From Desulfomarina profundi (GTDB lineage Bacteria > Desulfobacterota > Desulfobulbia > Desulfobulbales > Desulfocapsaceae): a stretch of DNA of 64,000 nt. Both the position numbers and the translations under genes were made by a program. Where the stretch lies: NCBI RefSeq assembly GCF_019703855.1, contig NZ_AP024086.1:62001-126000 (forward strand), read 5' to 3'. Positions 27,371 through 38,296 of this stretch are shown piece after piece; position 1 is the first letter of the stretch, and each line of letters starts with the position of its first letter. Under the pieces are notes generated by a model that saw only the letters and a program-made list of their open reading frames with translations, was not told where the DNA came from and did no database searches.

Positions 27371-28240
27371 ATGCCGAGTTTAAAAGAAGTTAAAACGAAG
27401 ATCACCGGTGTAAAAAAGACATCCCAGATCACCAAAGCCATGAACATGGTCGCCGCGGCTAAACTGCGCGGCGCTCAGGAGAAGATGGAGGCGTTCCGGC
27501 CCTATACTTCAAAGTTCAATGACGCCATGTCGAATCTGTCCGGTGGAGCAAACAGCGATGCGTTCCCCCTGATGGAAAATCGAGATGTAAAAAAGGTCGA
27601 ACTGGTTGTTATCACCTCTGATCGAGGATTATGTGGTTCCTACAATGCAAACATCGTTAAACGTGTAGAAAAAATGGTTGCAGGATACGAGGCTGAGGGA
27701 AAGGAAGTGAGCCTGGTATGTGTAGGAAAAAAAGGATTTCAATTACTCAGAAAAACCGGAAAAGTCAGGAAAAATTACAATGACATCATGGCAAATTTCC
27801 AGATGTTTAATGCACGGGAAATTGCTACTGATCTGGCCGAAAAATTTCTGGCAGGTGAATCGGACAAGGTCGAAATTGTTTTCGGCGAATTCAAATCCGT
27901 TGCTGTCCAGAGTCCGGTTGCTGTTCCATTTCTTCCCGTCCAGCCTGTCGAGAGCGATGGAGAAGACGAGAAGAAGCTTTCAGGTGACTACATCTATGAA
28001 CCTTCCTCGGAGGAAATCATGGATACACTGCAACCTCTTTATCTTAACGTCATCATTTACCATGCCATGCTGGAGGTAGGTGCCAGTGAGCACGCCGCAC
28101 GGATGACGGCAATGGATAATGCCACCAACGCATGTAAGGATATCGTCAGTAATCTGACTGTTATTTACAATAAGGCCCGTCAGGCTGCAGTAACAAATGA
28201 GCTTATGGATATTGTTGGTGGTGCGGAAGCCCTGAAATAA
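27371..28240 (+). CDS. atpG: F0F1 ATP synthase subunit gamma
   Basis: The 289-residue central rotor shaft. The N-terminal helix begins MPSLKEVKTKITGVKKTSQI and continues TKAMNMVAAAKLR, and the C-terminal helix contains EHAARMTAMDNATNAC with IYNKARQAAVTNEL, which pair as the coiled coil inside the alpha-beta ring. The middle Rossmann-like domain has VVITSDRGLCGSYN. Length and ends match the family. It stands between atpA and atpD in the usual order. Confidence 0.97.
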   Translation: MPSLKEVKTKITGVKKTSQITKAMNMVAAAKLRGAQEKMEAFRPYTSKFNDAMSNLSGGANSDAFPLMENRDVKKVELVVITSDRGLCGSYNANIVKRVEKMVAGYEAEGKEVSLVCVGKKGFQLLRKTGKVRKNYNDIMANFQMFNAREIATDLAEKFLAGESDKVEIVFGEFKSVAVQSPVAVPFLPVQPVESDGEDEKKLSGDYIYEPSSEEIMDTLQPLYLNVIIYHAMLEVGASEHAARMTAMDNATNACKDIVSNLTVIYNKARQAAVTNELMDIVGGAEALK

Positions 28241-28283
28241 TAAACTATCATTGAGATGATTTTAAGACTTTGAGGAGGGGTAA

Positions 28284-29705
<1,422 letters not shown>

Positions 29706-29735
29706 GCATATTTTTCAGCTAGAGAGGACAATTCG

Positions 29736-30149
29736 ATGGCACAACAGATAAGATTGGAAGTCGTAACCCCGGATGGAGCAAAGGTCAACGAGGATGTTGA
29801 TATTGTTAATGCTCCTGGATTTGGAGGTGACTTCGGAGTTCTGGCGAATCATGCGCCTTTTCTGTCGACTATCAAAATTGGTACTCTTACCTATGAGAAT
29901 GGCAAGGAAAGAAAATCCCTCATGGTAAGTGGGGGATTTTGTGAGGTGTCTAATAACAAGGCTACCTTCCTTGTAGAGAGTGCCGAATTTGGCGAAGAGA
30001 TTGATGTCGAAAGGGCAATGCGCGCAAAGGAAAGGGCAGAGAAGCGACTTGCTGACGATGGTCGAGATATTGAAGATTTTAACAGAAGACGGGCAGAAGT
30101 TGCCCTGCAAAGAGCTGTAAATCGTTTGAAAGTTGCAAAAAGTTTGTAA
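29736..30149 (+). CDS. atpC: F0F1 ATP synthase subunit epsilon
   Basis: The 137-residue rotor-bound subunit that links gamma to the c ring and can inhibit hydrolysis. It has the N-terminal beta sandwich ([20 protein letters not shown], then [14 protein letters not shown]) and a C-terminal helical hairpin ([18 protein letters not shown] and [12 protein letters not shown]). AGAGAGGA precedes ATG 29736. It is the last gene of the operon and is followed by a strong terminator. Confidence 0.95.
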   Translation: MAQQIRLEVVTPDGAKVNEDVDIVNAPGFGGDFGVLANHAPFLSTIKIGTLTYENGKERKSLMVSGGFCEVSNNKATFLVESAEFGEEIDVERAMRAKERAEKRLADDGRDIEDFNRRRAEVALQRAVNRLKVAKSL

Positions 30150-30171
30150 CAGAAGATTTCATATAGTTTTT

Positions 30172-30205
30172 AAGGCCGCTCCTGGACGGAGCGGCCTTTT
30201 TTTTT
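30172..30205 (+). terminator. Rho-independent terminator of the atpF operon
   Basis: AAGGCCGCTCC (30172-30182) and GGAGCGGCCTT (30188-30198) form an 11-bp GC-rich perfect stem with loop TGGAC, followed by nine T. It sits 22 bases after the atpC stop. Confidence 0.95.
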
Positions 30206-30305
30206 GTCTTGATCTCGAATGAAAACGATTAATAGACTCATTTCTCGGGTTGTTTGACAAGTCATAACTAAAATAAAAAAATAGTTTTACAATTGAGTAA
30301 TATTT

Positions 30306-32182
30306 TTATTCAGTCAGTGAACCCAGGCGGAGCTGGGCGGAAGTGGCATTGACATACGATTTGATACCTGTTGAAATTTCCCGGGTGATCATATCAATGA
30401 ATTTTGGATTCTGTAGGTTTTCCGCATCTTTTTTGTTGCTTATAAAAGCGACTTCAAGCAGGATAGCTGGCATCTGCGCGCCGATTAAAACATAAAAAGG
30501 AGCCTGTTTTACCCCGAGGTTTTTGATCCTCTCATACTGATGGCCGTTTGGTTGGGCTTGGCTGAGAATTGACTGGTGTACCTGCTGGGCCAGACGGGAT
30601 GATTCGTTTATTTTGGAGTTTTGCAGAATATCCGACAGGATGTCCTGTAGGTCACTCATCTGGTGAGTCGAGGTGGCATTTTCTCTGGCTGCAACGCGCA
30701 TGGCTTCAGCATTGGTGCTGAGATTGAGGTAGTAGGTTTCGACTCCTCGCACCTTCGGGGAAGGATGAGCATTTATATGCAGGGAGATAAAGAGATCAGC
30801 TCCCTGGGTATTAGCGATAGCTGTACGTTCTTCCAGGGGAATAAAAGTGTCATCCGAGCGTGTAAGTATGACTTCACAACCAAGATCTCTCTGCAGGATG
30901 GGAACGAGCCTTTTGGCGATATCAAGGACAATATCTTTTTCCTTCAAACCGTTGGCAATTGCTCCGGGATCTTTTCCGCCATGCCCTGGGTCCAGAACAA
31001 TTTTCCTGACACCAAGGCCGAGCTGCTGGGCGAGAGAAAATGGTGACATGGAGGAAGTGACTGTTACAGTTGCTTTTTGTCCTGGCTCATTGGTCTTTTT
31101 TGGTTTAAAGGCAATTTTTTTATTGTCACGCAGGATTACAATATCAGGGTCTTTATTATCATTCTGTTCTTGTATAATTATGTTCTTTTCTGTTTTTGCT
31201 TGAATTCCGGCGACCTGCTGTTCACTTTTTTGAGTTTCTCCACGGACATCAATAACAACCCGGAACGGGTCAGGAAGGCTGAAGATCTTATAGCTGCCGA
31301 TAGATTCAATATCCAGTACAACCCTGACGGTGTCAGTTGTGAACTGACCTGTTCGTATTCGCCGCAGCAGTCCGTCTTCGATTGGAACAGGTGCACGATA
31401 CTGGGGTTCGATATAGCTCTGCTGAAAATCTAGATAGAGGCGTCGGGGTTTATCATCAACGGCTTCGAGTAGGACATCTTTATAGGTGACCGGGCCGGAT
31501 GCCATGATAACAACTCTTGTATAGTTATCAGAGGACCAGTATTTGACGGGGAGGACATATTTAAGATTGTTAAGCCTCGAGGAGGTTACCATGATTTTCG
31601 GCAGAGGAATGGCAAAATCCTTAGACAGCAGTTTCAGCATGTTGGCCGCTTCGGGGTGCATGTCGCCGTTAGGATAATCTGTTACAATTTTTCCCAGATA
31701 ATAGGCCGCTTTTTTTGGATCATTTTTCTTCTTGAGAAAGATGTTGCCAAGAGCGTAGAGTGCATCATCAGCAAGTCTGTGCTGGGAAAAGAGTCTTGAT
31801 GTATCTTTATAGTAGGATATGGATTCTTCAAGGTCTATCCCTTTGGAAAATCTTTCATACATGTGGGAATATATCCGTCCAAGCATGAACAGGCAGGCGG
31901 GGCAAGATGTGACTTTGGACTCGAGAGGTAAATACGTCGGAAGTTTCGCGTTCCTTTCAGCCAGTTTTCCCGGGAAGACGAGAGTGATTTACTTGTCTGC
32001 AGTTCGTTAAAATAAAATTTGGCCTGATCATATCTCTTTTGAATTGAAGTTGCTGTGGATGCGGTATCTGCAGCTGTCACAGGGGAGGGAAAGAAGGAGA
32101 ATACAAGGAGCATGAGCATGGAAACGATGCGGGGAATACGAGAGTACATGGGATGAAAATGTCCTTGTCTTGCAAACGCCAT
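30306..32182 (-). CDS. N-acetylmuramoyl-L-alanine amidase, frameshifted
   Basis: A periplasmic peptidoglycan amidase. The C-terminal third (from about residue 395 of 625) is an Amidase_3 zinc domain: KIVLDPGHGGKDPGA, then DLFISLHINAHPS, and the catalytic glutamate in AILLEVAFISNK. The middle has an AMIN-like beta domain (RVVIDVRGE), and the N-terminus a signal peptide and TPR-like helices. Two frames carry it: 32182-31835 and 31886-30306. One more base in the four-G run at 31899-31902 joins them as PACLFMLGRIY, giving about 625 residues. A sequencing error is likeliest. The start may be 32182 or 32149. It lies 164 bases downstream of mutS on the same strand. Confidence 0.88.
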
Positions 32183-32346
32183 CAGTCAAATATCAAGTAA
32201 GCACAGGGGGTCCGGAAAGTTTTCTTGTAATTCCTATACTATACAGGAAAGAAAAAAGGAAGGCAAAGTAATACGCTGTTTTTGCATGAAAAATCCTCTC
32301 AAACTGCCTTGAAGACAGGATTGATTTTCAGAAAAAAACAATCTTC

Positions 32347-35019
32347 TCATGAAAGTTCGTTGCCAGCAAGTTGTTTTATTTTATAAAGAATATCAATAGC
32401 TTGTTTTGGAGAAACTTCGTCCGGATTGACAGTTTTCAGGAAGTCAAGCAGATGGTTCCCAGGAGGGGGAAAAAGGGAGAGTTGATCCGGGTGTTTTTTT
32501 CTGTTTTTCCGCGAATTATCACAAGTGCTTGGACTTGTATTACTGTTCAGATTATCTTTTTCGATTTCAATGAGGATTTTTTCGGCGCGTTTGACCACGT
32601 GATCGGGTACACCGGCAAGGGAAGCTACCTGGATTCCGTAGCTGCGATTAGTGCCTCCCCGGGTCAGTTTGTGGAGAAAAAGAATAGTGTTTCGCCATTC
32701 CCTGACTTTGATGGAAAAATTCTGGACACGTTCGTGGGTCCTGGCCAGGGCAATCAGTTCATGGTAGTGAGTGGCAAAAAGTGTTTTTACTCCCTTGCCG
32801 TTTTTATTGACAAGTTCTTCAGCAACAGCCCACGCAATAGAGAGACCGTCGTAGGTAGAAGTACCCCTTCCAATTTCATCGAGAACGACAAGACTTCGTT
32901 CGGTGGCATTATTAAGAATATTTGCTGTCTCACTCATTTCGACCATAAATGTTGACTGACCTCGCCGGAGGTCATCCATGGCACCTACCCTGGTGAAAAT
33001 ACGATCGACGATACCGATAACAGCTTTTTCGGCGGGGACGTAAGACCCCATCTGTGCCATAAGTACAATGAGAGCAGTTTGTCGGAGGATAGTTGATTTT
33101 CCGGCCATGTTGGGTCCGGTAATGATGAGAACTTCATCTTGCGTCTGATCCAGGGTGATATCATTGGGCACAAATTGACCTGAGCCCAGTGATCGTTCAA
33201 TCACTGGATGGCGACCCTCAATTACTTCTATACTGTCTCCACGGTTTACCTTTGGTCTTCGGTAATTAAAGATTTGCGCGGTTTCAGCGTTTGCCGCAAG
33301 AAAATCAATTTGTGCAAGCATTCTGGCTGTTGCGAGAATACGACTGCTGCAACTGACGAAATGTTCCCGGATAGTACAGAAGAGTTGGTATTCCAGTTCT
33401 ACACGACGATCCTGGGCACCAATGACCTTGTTCTCAAATTCTTTCAGCTCTGGAGTAATAAATCTTTCGGCGTTGACCAGGGTCTGTTTGCGAATATAGG
33501 ACTGGGGTACCCGGTCCGCATGAATCTTGCTCACTTCGATATAATAACCGAAGACTTTGTTGAAACCGATTTTCAGTTTGGCAATACCTGTGGCTTCACG
33601 CTCTTTTGCTTCAAGGCCGAGTATCATTTTTTTGCCGTCTCTCAGAATCGATATCAGTTCATCCAGTTCTTCGTTGAAACCTTCACGGATGATATTCCCT
33701 TCACGAAGTGTGACAGGGGGATCGGGGTGTATGGCCTTTTCCAGCAGATCATGAAGATCTTTCAATGTATCAAAACCTGAATGCAGTTCTATAAGCCTGG
33801 TGGTGTCGCATTGACTGAGGAGAGTGTGCAGCTCAGGAAGACGTGCAAGAGAGTGCTTCATGGCCATAAGATCCCTTGCGTTACCTGTTCCCAGAATCAT
33901 TCTGCTGTTCAGTCTCTCAAGATCATATACCTGATCGAGAAGATCTCTGACCTTTTTTCGCAGGCCACTGTTTTTGAAAAAGAAAGTTACAGAATCGAGA
34001 CGATTATTGATCCGTTGAACATCCTGTAATGGAAAGAGCAGGTTATTTTTCATCAGCCTGGCTCCCATGGGTGTGCATGTCTGATCAATGACAGAAAGCA
34101 GAGAACCCTGGCGCTCGCCTCCAATGATTGTCTGGGTCAGTTCCAGATTACGTCTTGAAGAGTCATCTATCTGCAGGATTGTTTCGGTATCAAGGGGGGT
34201 CAGCTTCTCTATATGGTCTACTGAGGTTTTTTGTGTTTCGCGAACATAATCAAGCAATGTACCGGCAGCGATAACAGCAACAGTAAAATGACCACAGCCA
34301 AAGCCATCCAGAGTGACGGTACCGAAATGCTCCAGCAGCAGTTCACGGCTGGAGGAAAACTGGTAAAGATCCGGTTCTCTTTCTGTAATGCAGATGGATG
34401 GAAACTGGGTTTCAATACTCTGCATGAGAGATTCAATATCTTCTTTATTCTTGATATTGATCAGAATTTCAGTTGGAGTCAGGCGTGAAATCTGGTCAAT
34501 CACATCCCCATAACCACTCTCCCTGAATTCACCTACAAGAAACTCACCTGTGCTGACGTCAAGAAAACCGAGGCCATAATGTATTGTTTCACCGGAGGTT
34601 TTTGCAACAATGGAGCAGATATAATTATTGCTTTTATCATCCAGAAGTTGATTGTCAGAAATAATTCCCGGAGAAATGATACGGACGACTTCGCGTTTAA
34701 CGATCCCTTTTGCCTGGGCCGGATCTTCCACCTGCTCACATATGGCTATGCGACGACCTTTCCTGACAAGCTTGGCCAGGTAAGTCTGCAAGGCATGATA
34801 GGGGATACCGCACATGGGTACCTGGACTGTATCGCTCTTTTTGTTTCTCGATGTCAGGGTTATTCCAAGGATTTTTGAAGCTTCTATCGCATCGTCGAAG
34901 AACATTTCATAAAAATCGCCCATACGGTAGAAGAGAATAGTGTCCCGGTGCTGCTCCTTGATCTCAAGGTATTGCCTCAGCATGGGAGTGAGTTTTGCTT
35001 TATTTGTAACGGTTTTCAT
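32347..35019 (-). CDS. mutS: DNA mismatch repair protein MutS
   Basis: An 890-residue mismatch-recognition ATPase. The N-terminal mismatch-binding domain has the stacking pair in YRMGDFYEMFFDDA (Phe-x-Glu). The ATPase has TGPNMAGKSTILRQ (Walker A, about residue 625), then LVVLDEIGRGTSTYDG (Walker B and the D-loop) and FATHYHEL. The C-terminal tail after about residue 810 is variable, with a CDNSRKNRKKHPDQLSLF-like beta-clamp motif (QLSLF). Length is typical of MutS1. Its first 20 bases overlap the end of the HIT gene, suggesting a shared message. No mutL is present in the window. Confidence 0.97.
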   Translation of the reverse strand: MKTVTNKAKLTPMLRQYLEIKEQHRDTILFYRMGDFYEMFFDDAIEASKILGITLTSRNKKSDTVQVPMCGIPYHALQTYLAKLVRKGRRIAICEQVEDPAQAKGIVKREVVRIISPGIISDNQLLDDKSNNYICSIVAKTSGETIHYGLGFLDVSTGEFLVGEFRESGYGDVIDQISRLTPTEILINIKNKEDIESLMQSIETQFPSICITEREPDLYQFSSSRELLLEHFGTVTLDGFGCGHFTVAVIAAGTLLDYVRETQKTSVDHIEKLTPLDTETILQIDDSSRRNLELTQTIIGGERQGSLLSVIDQTCTPMGARLMKNNLLFPLQDVQRINNRLDSVTFFFKNSGLRKKVRDLLDQVYDLERLNSRMILGTGNARDLMAMKHSLARLPELHTLLSQCDTTRLIELHSGFDTLKDLHDLLEKAIHPDPPVTLREGNIIREGFNEELDELISILRDGKKMILGLEAKEREATGIAKLKIGFNKVFGYYIEVSKIHADRVPQSYIRKQTLVNAERFITPELKEFENKVIGAQDRRVELEYQLFCTIREHFVSCSSRILATARMLAQIDFLAANAETAQIFNYRRPKVNRGDSIEVIEGRHPVIERSLGSGQFVPNDITLDQTQDEVLIITGPNMAGKSTILRQTALIVLMAQMGSYVPAEKAVIGIVDRIFTRVGAMDDLRRGQSTFMVEMSETANILNNATERSLVVLDEIGRGTSTYDGLSIAWAVAEELVNKNGKGVKTLFATHYHELIALARTHERVQNFSIKVREWRNTILFLHKLTRGGTNRSYGIQVASLAGVPDHVVKRAEKILIEIEKDNLNSNTSPSTCDNSRKNRKKHPDQLSLFPPPGNHLLDFLKTVNPDEVSPKQAIDILYKIKQLAGNELS

Positions 35020-35512
35020 TTGTGTTTATTTTTTTAAAATCAGGGAGCAGTTTGTCGAAGGTGACTTCAATATGTTCCGGAATAGTTCGTATGTCCCCCA
35101 GAACCGTCATGAAATTATGGTCTCCATCCCATCTGGGTACTATGTGATAATGCAGATGATCTGCAATACCGGCCCCTGCAGTCGCTCCAATATTACATCC
35201 AATATTGAGGCCATCGGGCGTGAGATTTTTTTTGAGTATGATGGCTGCCTGTTTTATCATTTCCATGAGTTGAGCATTTTCAGGGAAGGTCAGTTCAGTG
35301 ATGCAGGGTACATGCCTCGCCGGGGCAACCAGAAGATGACCGTTGGCATAGGGAAAACGGTTGAGGAGAACGATGGTATCTTTTGTCCGTGTAAGGAGCA
35401 GGCAGGATTTATCACTGGAATACCTGGTTTCAGGCTCAAAGAGACATCCTTTCTCTTTTTGGATTTTGCCTGTCACATGGTCCATGCGCCAAGGGGTCCA
35501 CAGGGTTTTCAT
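35000..35512 (-). CDS. HIT family protein
   Basis: A 170-residue histidine-triad nucleotide hydrolase/transferase. The catalytic triad is in ADHLHYHIVPRWDGD (HxHxH), and the nucleotide pocket has ANGHLLVAPARHVP. The length and the N-terminal WTPWRMDHV resemble bacterial AP4A-phosphorylase-like or Fhit-like HIT proteins rather than the shorter HinT. The actual substrate cannot be read here. It overlaps the start of mutS by 20 bases and ends a three-gene reverse group with the phosphodiesterase upstream. Confidence 0.9.
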   Translation of the reverse strand: MKTLWTPWRMDHVTGKIQKEKGCLFEPETRYSSDKSCLLLTRTKDTIVLLNRFPYANGHLLVAPARHVPCITELTFPENAQLMEMIKQAAIILKKNLTPDGLNIGCNIGATAGAGIADHLHYHIVPRWDGDHNFMTVLGDIRTIPEHIEVTFDKLLPDFKKINTNENRYK

Positions 35513-35518
35513 AGTTTT

Positions 35519-36049
35519 TTATTGCGGGAGTTCAAGGATTGACCCGTGCAGACCGTTTGAGTCAATGATCAAACGACCATATGTGCCAGGTGCACCATAT
35601 CTTCCGGTCGACTGAAAACTGCCGGGATTTATGATGAGAGTTTTGCCGATGAGGTGACAGACCGGTTGATGGGTATGCCCATATACGATGCAGTCCACAC
35701 CTGGAAAAAGATCAAGCATTCTTTCCTCAATATTATGACGGGGGCCGTAACCATGGCAGATTCCAATAGAAAACCCTTCGATTGTCACTTCTTGTCTTTC
35801 AGGAAGGTATTGGTGTACTGCCATGTTGCACATATTGCCATGCACACCGTAGATGGTTTTTCCTGGAAAAGCGGAAAAAATCGAAAGATCAGTGAGATCT
35901 CCGGCGTGGATGATACTGTCGCAACCATTGAAGGCAGCTGCACAGTGTTTTTTAAATTCTTTCGTCATTTGAGAAAGATGGGTGTCGGAAAGGATTCCAA
36001 TTGTTGTTGATACCATGGATGTTGTCTGTAATTTTTTTCCCTGAGGCAT
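35519..36049 (-). CDS. YfcE/MJ0936 family metallophosphodiesterase
   Basis: A 176-residue calcineurin-like phosphoesterase. The dinuclear metal site shows ILSDTH, the HAGDLTD aspartate, GVHGNMCN, a histidine in GICHGYGP and the closing VYGHTHQPV. The family hydrolyses phosphodiesters such as cAMP analogues in vitro, but physiological substrates are unknown. The start is either 36049 (MPQGKK) or 36016 (MVSTTIGILSDTH); neither has a strong ribosome site, and the core fold begins at the second. It lies six bases upstream of the HIT gene. Confidence 0.9.
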   Translation of the reverse strand: MPQGKKLQTTSMVSTTIGILSDTHLSQMTKEFKKHCAAAFNGCDSIIHAGDLTDLSIFSAFPGKTIYGVHGNMCNMAVHQYLPERQEVTIEGFSIGICHGYGPRHNIEERMLDLFPGVDCIVYGHTHQPVCHLIGKTLIINPGSFQSTGRYGAPGTYGRLIIDSNGLHGSILELPQ

Positions 36050-36437
36050 CTCTGAATCAGTAAGCGTTCAATGGTGATTTTTCCTGTAATAGCCATGTTG
36101 AATATTTTAATTTTATTATCAGCATGTTACTTGAGGAAAGATTACAAAATCGTGACGAATACAGATAGCAGGTATGCGAAATTATCAAAGATTCAGTAAG
36201 TATTATAACCGGCAGGGCTGAGTAAGCACTCAAAAAAATCTGATTTCATATGAAACGGCTTACTGTTAATTCACCTTGAGATGCAGGTTAGTTCTTGCGC
36301 AATGAAATGAAAGGCAGGTATACTGTAATATTGCGATGAGTCCATGTCTTCCATGTCAATGGTTCAGACAGGTCGGTAAGGTACTCTTGGAAACTGATTC
36401 AGAAAAGAAAAAAGAAAACTCATTATGGAGATATGAG
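36050..36437. other. Divergent intergenic region, yfcE / efp
   Basis: 388 bases, AT-rich, between divergent genes. The only clear element is the promoter-like pair at 36295-36324. An open frame joins efp upstream from 36336 but lacks family similarity. No RNA fold was recognised. Confidence 0.45.
36295..36324 (+). promoter_or_regulatory. Candidate sigma-70 promoter of efp-epmA
   Basis: TTGCGC at 36295-36300 and TATACT at 36319-36324 are separated by 18 bases. This would give an efp leader of about 105 bases. Confidence 0.5.
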
Positions 36438-37001
36438 ATGTATAATGCCTCTGATTTACGAAAAGGTTTGAAGCTACAGATAGATGGAAGCCCTTATATC
36501 ATAATAGATTTTGAATTTTCAAAACCCGGCAAGGGGCAGGCGTTGTACAGATGTAAAATGAGAAACATGATTTCCGGAAACCAGCTTGTGAAGACATATC
36601 GTTCCAATGATAAATTTGAAAAAGCTGACCTTGAAGAGCGGAAAATGCAGTTTCTGTACAGTCAGGGGGATGAGTATCATTTTATGGACACGGAAAATTA
36701 TGAACAGCTTTTTATCACAAGGGAACAGCTTGGAGATAATGTCAATTACCTTGTTGATAACATGGAGCTCGATGTCCTCTTTTTTGATTCAAAACCAATC
36801 GATGCCAGCCTGCCAATCTTTGTCAACCTGGAAGTAACCAAAGCAGACCCCTGGGCAAAAGGTGATACATCAGGAACCGACACAAAACCTGTTACTGTGG
36901 AGACAGGCTATCAGCTCAATGTCCCACCATTTGTGGAAGAGGGTGATAAAATTCAGATTGATACGCGTACCGGCCAGTACGTGACCAGGGTAAAAGAGTA
37001 G
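36438..37001 (+). CDS. efp: Elongation factor P
   Basis: EF-P is a tRNA-shaped factor that rescues ribosomes stalled at polyproline. The 188-residue protein has three beta-barrel domains. The tip loop in domain I is SKPGKGQALYR, so the modifiable lysine (K34 in E. coli numbering) is present. Domain III ends GDKIQIDTRTGQYVTRVKE. The frame extends back to 36336, but ATG 36438, behind TGGAG, gives the standard N-terminus MYNASDLRKGLKLQIDG. The modification enzyme gene epmA starts five bases after the stop. Confidence 0.96.
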   Translation: MYNASDLRKGLKLQIDGSPYIIIDFEFSKPGKGQALYRCKMRNMISGNQLVKTYRSNDKFEKADLEERKMQFLYSQGDEYHFMDTENYEQLFITREQLGDNVNYLVDNMELDVLFFDSKPIDASLPIFVNLEVTKADPWAKGDTSGTDTKPVTVETGYQLNVPPFVEEGDKIQIDTRTGQYVTRVKE

Positions 37002-37006
37002 ATATA

Positions 37007-37912
37007 ATGCTGGACCGTACCGGGTTACACCAGCGGAATACTCTGTTTCGTCTTCTCAGAACTTTTTTTTATGAACGTGGGTTTCTTGAGGTTGATACTC
37101 CTGTGCGTCAGCCTGTTTTGATACCCGAAAATACAATCACACCCGTGGGTTCGGATGGTTGGTTTCTCCAGACTTCCCCTGAGCTCTGTATGAAGAGACT
37201 GCTGGCGGCCGGCAGTGGCAACATTTTTCAGATCTGCCCCTGTTTTCGCAAAGAGGAATCAGGCAGACTGCATCTGGAAGAGTTCACTTTGCTTGAGTGG
37301 TATCGACTGGATGCAGATTATCATGATCTGATGGTTGACTGCCGGGAGTTATTGCGTTTTCTCCAGACTCATTTTCCTGTTTCTTCAGGTATCCCGGAGA
37401 CTGTGCTGAAAAAGATTGATTTTTCTCAGGATTGGCAGCGTTTAAGTGTTGCGGAGGCTTTTGAGCAGTTTTCACCCATCAGCCTGTCTGAGGCTTTAAG
37501 TAACAGCCGTTTTGATGAAGTGCTGGTAGAGTGTGTAGAGCCGATGCTGGGAATCGGGACACCGACATTTCTGTATGATTATCCCCTTGAGCTGGGAACA
37601 TTGGCAAAAAAGAGTGAGAGTAATCCGGAAATTGTCGAGCGTTTTGAACTCTATATTGAAGGAATTGAATTTGCTAACGGTTTTTCGGAGCTTACCGATG
37701 TGACTGAGCAGAGGAAAAGATTCGAGCATGAGTTGGAATTGATCCGGAAGTTTGATGGAAGAGTGATGAAAATGCCTGAACGTTTTCTGGCGGATCTTGA
37801 AAATCTGGGAAGAGCCGCCGGCATCGCTCTCGGTGTTGACAGGCTGTACATGTTGTTGTCAGGAAAAGGACATGTTTCTGAGGCCGTTTCATTCCATCCT
37901 TGTGATTTTTAA
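37007..37912 (+). CDS. epmA: EF-P beta-lysine ligase EpmA (GenX/PoxA)
   Basis: A 301-residue class II lysyl-tRNA synthetase paralogue without the tRNA-binding domain, which attaches (R)-beta-lysine to EF-P. The catalytic core shows the motif 2 region ICPCFRKEESGRLHLEEFTLLEWYRL, split here as two conserved blocks (CFRKEE and HLEEFTLLEW), and motif 3 GIALGVDRLYMLL near the end. The product lacks the OB domain and is far shorter than LysRS, which defines the family. It sits five bases after efp with its lysine-bearing loop, so the pair is coherent. The aminomutase EpmB is not in this window. Confidence 0.95.
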   Translation: MLDRTGLHQRNTLFRLLRTFFYERGFLEVDTPVRQPVLIPENTITPVGSDGWFLQTSPELCMKRLLAAGSGNIFQICPCFRKEESGRLHLEEFTLLEWYRLDADYHDLMVDCRELLRFLQTHFPVSSGIPETVLKKIDFSQDWQRLSVAEAFEQFSPISLSEALSNSRFDEVLVECVEPMLGIGTPTFLYDYPLELGTLAKKSESNPEIVERFELYIEGIEFANGFSELTDVTEQRKRFEHELELIRKFDGRVMKMPERFLADLENLGRAAGIALGVDRLYMLLSGKGHVSEAVSFHPCDF

Positions 37913-37983
37913 AAAAAATAAAACCTCATAATAGTCACGAATTCCGGAAAAAGAATAACATTGAGCATGGGAAATTCCTGTCA

Positions 37984-38128
37984 CAGGAGGCTGTCCAAGA
38001 ATGTCCTTTCACCCAAACTCTTCAGATTTGTCCAAAAAATATCCTCGGAATATCAACTAGATGCCTGTGGTGTTTTTTCGAAAAATCTTCGATTTTGAAC
38101 GAAATGCCTATTCTTGGACATGCTCCTG
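37984..38128. repeat. Foldback element with 19-bp imperfect inverted ends
   Basis: CAGGAGGCTGTCCAAGAAT at 37984-38002 is the inverse of 38110-38128, with 17 of 19 positions pairing. The 107 bases between are AT-rich and hold no gene. The whole is 145 bases, in the 384-base gap between epmA and the chain-length gene. It may be a miniature inverted-repeat element or a large mRNA hairpin. No target-site duplication was confirmed. Confidence 0.5.
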
Positions 38129-38296
38129 AAGAGGATAGTCTTTGTAATAATTTGAAAAATGATAGAGAATGGTCTATCTTTCAGAAAATAAGTCATTTTT
38201 TCACATCAGCGTATGCTTTCCAGGAAGTGTTGCAATATCAATCTGGATCATATTTTTCAGTTAACGTACAGTCTTTTATAAAACATATTATAGCAT

